Assembly: GCA_016234525.1 (NCBI GenBank)
Contig: JACRBK010000185.1
Span: 1 to 14,358 of the forward strand
DNA: 14,358 bases
From: Chloroflexota bacterium
Lineage (GTDB): Bacteria; Chloroflexota; Anaerolineae; Aggregatilineales; Aggregatilineaceae
Direction: 5' to 3'
In this document: piece after piece, positions 13,607 through 14,358 of the stretch
How the letters are laid out: the number at the start of each line of letters is the position of its first letter
How positions within the stretch are numbered: the first letter of the stretch is position 1
Program-made: the position numbers and the translations under genes
Notes under the pieces: model-generated
What the model was told of the DNA's origin: nothing
Database searches by the model: none
The model's input: the letters and a program-made list of their open reading frames with translations, nothing else

Positions 13607-13659
13607 AGATTATAGGGTCTGGGACAAGAGGTGCGAATTGCAAAATTAGGAGCAACAAC

Positions 13660-14358
13660 ATGACAGACAGCATTAATCCCAAGTTAAATCTTAATGAGCT
13701 TATGGCAGACATAAAAGCAGCGGCTGAGATCGCTGGTGCCCCCTGCCAGGACGACGTCGTGTGGGCAATCTTAAACGCCTACGAGACCTATTTCAGCGAA
13801 GATGCCGTCGCCTTTCGGATTACAACGAAAGCGACCCCCGAACTCAATGTGCGCTATCAAACCCTACGCCCGCATGATCCATATGCTATCGCTTTGGAGC
13901 ATGGGTTTCTTAAGCGTGTCAATCACCCCGCTCACGACGTGGTTACCGAACTACGCGCCAAACGACCCGATGCCGGTTTTCTCATTGACATCGGCGTGAC
14001 GCATGGCTTTGAAAAAATCTGGGGCTTTTTTGCCACGCCCCTCTCGATTGAAGAAGTTTGCGCGCTCAAGTCTACCCCACAGAGTCTCAGAAGTCATCTG
14101 GACCTGTTCAAGCACTACGGCCTCAACTGGGTCAGCGTCGTTGGGGTAGACTATCTCAGCCACACCACCAACCCCTACTTTATGAAAGGTTCGTTTCCGA
14201 ACAGTCCCGAAATCGCTGCTCAGATGGTCGTCGATATGGGATTCGAGCTTCCCTCTGCCGAAGATAACAACTTCAACAGTGGGGCCTTTGTATTATATCC
14301 TACCTTCACCTGGGATTCGAGCAGCGTAGAGCGTGTCAGTTTCGCCTGCGTGGGACCC
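13660..14358 (+). CDS. ABBA-fold aromatic prenyltransferase (NphB/CloQ, Orf2 family), 3' end outside window
   Basis: The first 233 codons of a gene cut by the window edge; NphB has about 307 residues. The family attaches a prenyl group from a prenyl diphosphate to an aromatic acceptor, inside a ten-stranded barrel, without a DDxxD motif. Recognised by alignment from memory with NphB: DPYAIALEHGFL...NHPAHDVV (73-95), GFEKIWGFFATP (116-127), LFKHYGLNWVSVVGVDY (149-165), NPYF (171-174) and FVLYPTFTWDSSSVERVSFA (210-229). Lys119, Asn171, Tyr173, Tyr213 and Arg225 align with NphB Lys119, Asn173, Tyr175, Tyr216 and Arg228. The NphB magnesium ligand Asp62 aligns with Asn63, and Lys169 aligns with Ser167, so a Mg-independent enzyme is plausible. 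AGGAG lies seven bases before the ATG. The acceptor and prenyl donor are unknown, and no pathway partner is visible. Confidence 0.88.
   Translation, partial: MTDSINPKLNLNELMADIKAAAEIAGAPCQDDVVWAILNAYETYFSEDAVAFRITTKATPELNVRYQTLRPHDPYAIALEHGFLKRVNHPAHDVVTELRAKRPDAGFLIDIGVTHGFEKIWGFFATPLSIEEVCALKSTPQSLRSHLDLFKHYGLNWVSVVGVDYLSHTTNPYFMKGSFPNSPEIAAQMVVDMGFELPSAEDNNFNSGAFVLYPTFTWDSSSVERVSFACVGP

Noticed and set aside
1..14358. CRISPR array, tRNA, rRNA, transposase or phage genes
   Set aside because: I looked for regularly spaced direct repeats, tRNA-like cloverleaf sequences and integrase or transposase motifs and found none I could support. The only regular repeats are coding-domain repeats and short intergenic repeats.

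Overview
This window looks like a piece of a Chloroflexota chromosome, probably Anaerolineae or a close relative. The best evidence is the style of its exported proteins: several lipoproteins with long Thr/Pro-rich TPT-type linkers, repeated bacterial SH3 (SH3b) domains, a LysM plus M23 protein, and an extracellular SGNH-like domain behind cadherin/Ig-like repeats. This assignment is inferred from protein character. There is no rRNA or tRNA in the window to confirm it.

Layout. (1) 9-3428, minus strand: a three-gene cluster read right to left. It holds a cytoplasmic alpha/beta-hydrolase esterase, an M23/LysM lipoprotein whose start codon overlaps the esterase stop (ATGA), and an exported SH3b protein with a C-terminal membrane anchor. 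(2) 3626-3961, plus strand: a single-domain SCP2 lipid carrier, divergent from the esterase and followed by a good terminator. (3) 3962-4230: a non-coding block with a short tandem array and nested palindromic, MITE-like repeats. (4) 4231-8382, minus strand: a 1383-residue surface lipoprotein with an N-terminal Ig-like region, two SH3b domains, a TP-rich linker, six 92-residue repeats and a C-terminal SGNH domain that lacks its catalytic Ser and His. (5) 8545-9345, minus strand: a thioredoxin-like lipoprotein with a CxxC motif. It is divergent from (6) 9492-10442, plus strand, an L-lactate dehydrogenase. (7) 10599-10859, minus strand: a small helical protein of unknown function. (8) 11159-12979, plus strand: an exported TolB/PD40-type beta-propeller. 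(9) 13135-13524, minus strand: a SpoIIAA/STAS-like small protein. It is divergent from (10) 13660 to the window end, plus strand, the first 233 codons of an ABBA-fold aromatic prenyltransferase of the NphB/CloQ (Orf2) family.

How the parts relate. Most of the left two thirds is cell-envelope biology: peptidoglycan-directed hydrolysis and binding, surface adhesion or scaffold proteins and an extracytoplasmic thiol protein. Lactate dehydrogenase is a housekeeping gene set among them. The right end changes character. The promoter region becomes AT-rich, and a palindrome lies between the divergent SpoIIAA-like gene and a prenyltransferase type best known from streptomycete and fungal secondary metabolism. 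That prenyltransferase, and the catalytically dead-looking SGNH domain, are the two most unusual things seen here. No CRISPR array, transposase, tRNA or rRNA was recognised.
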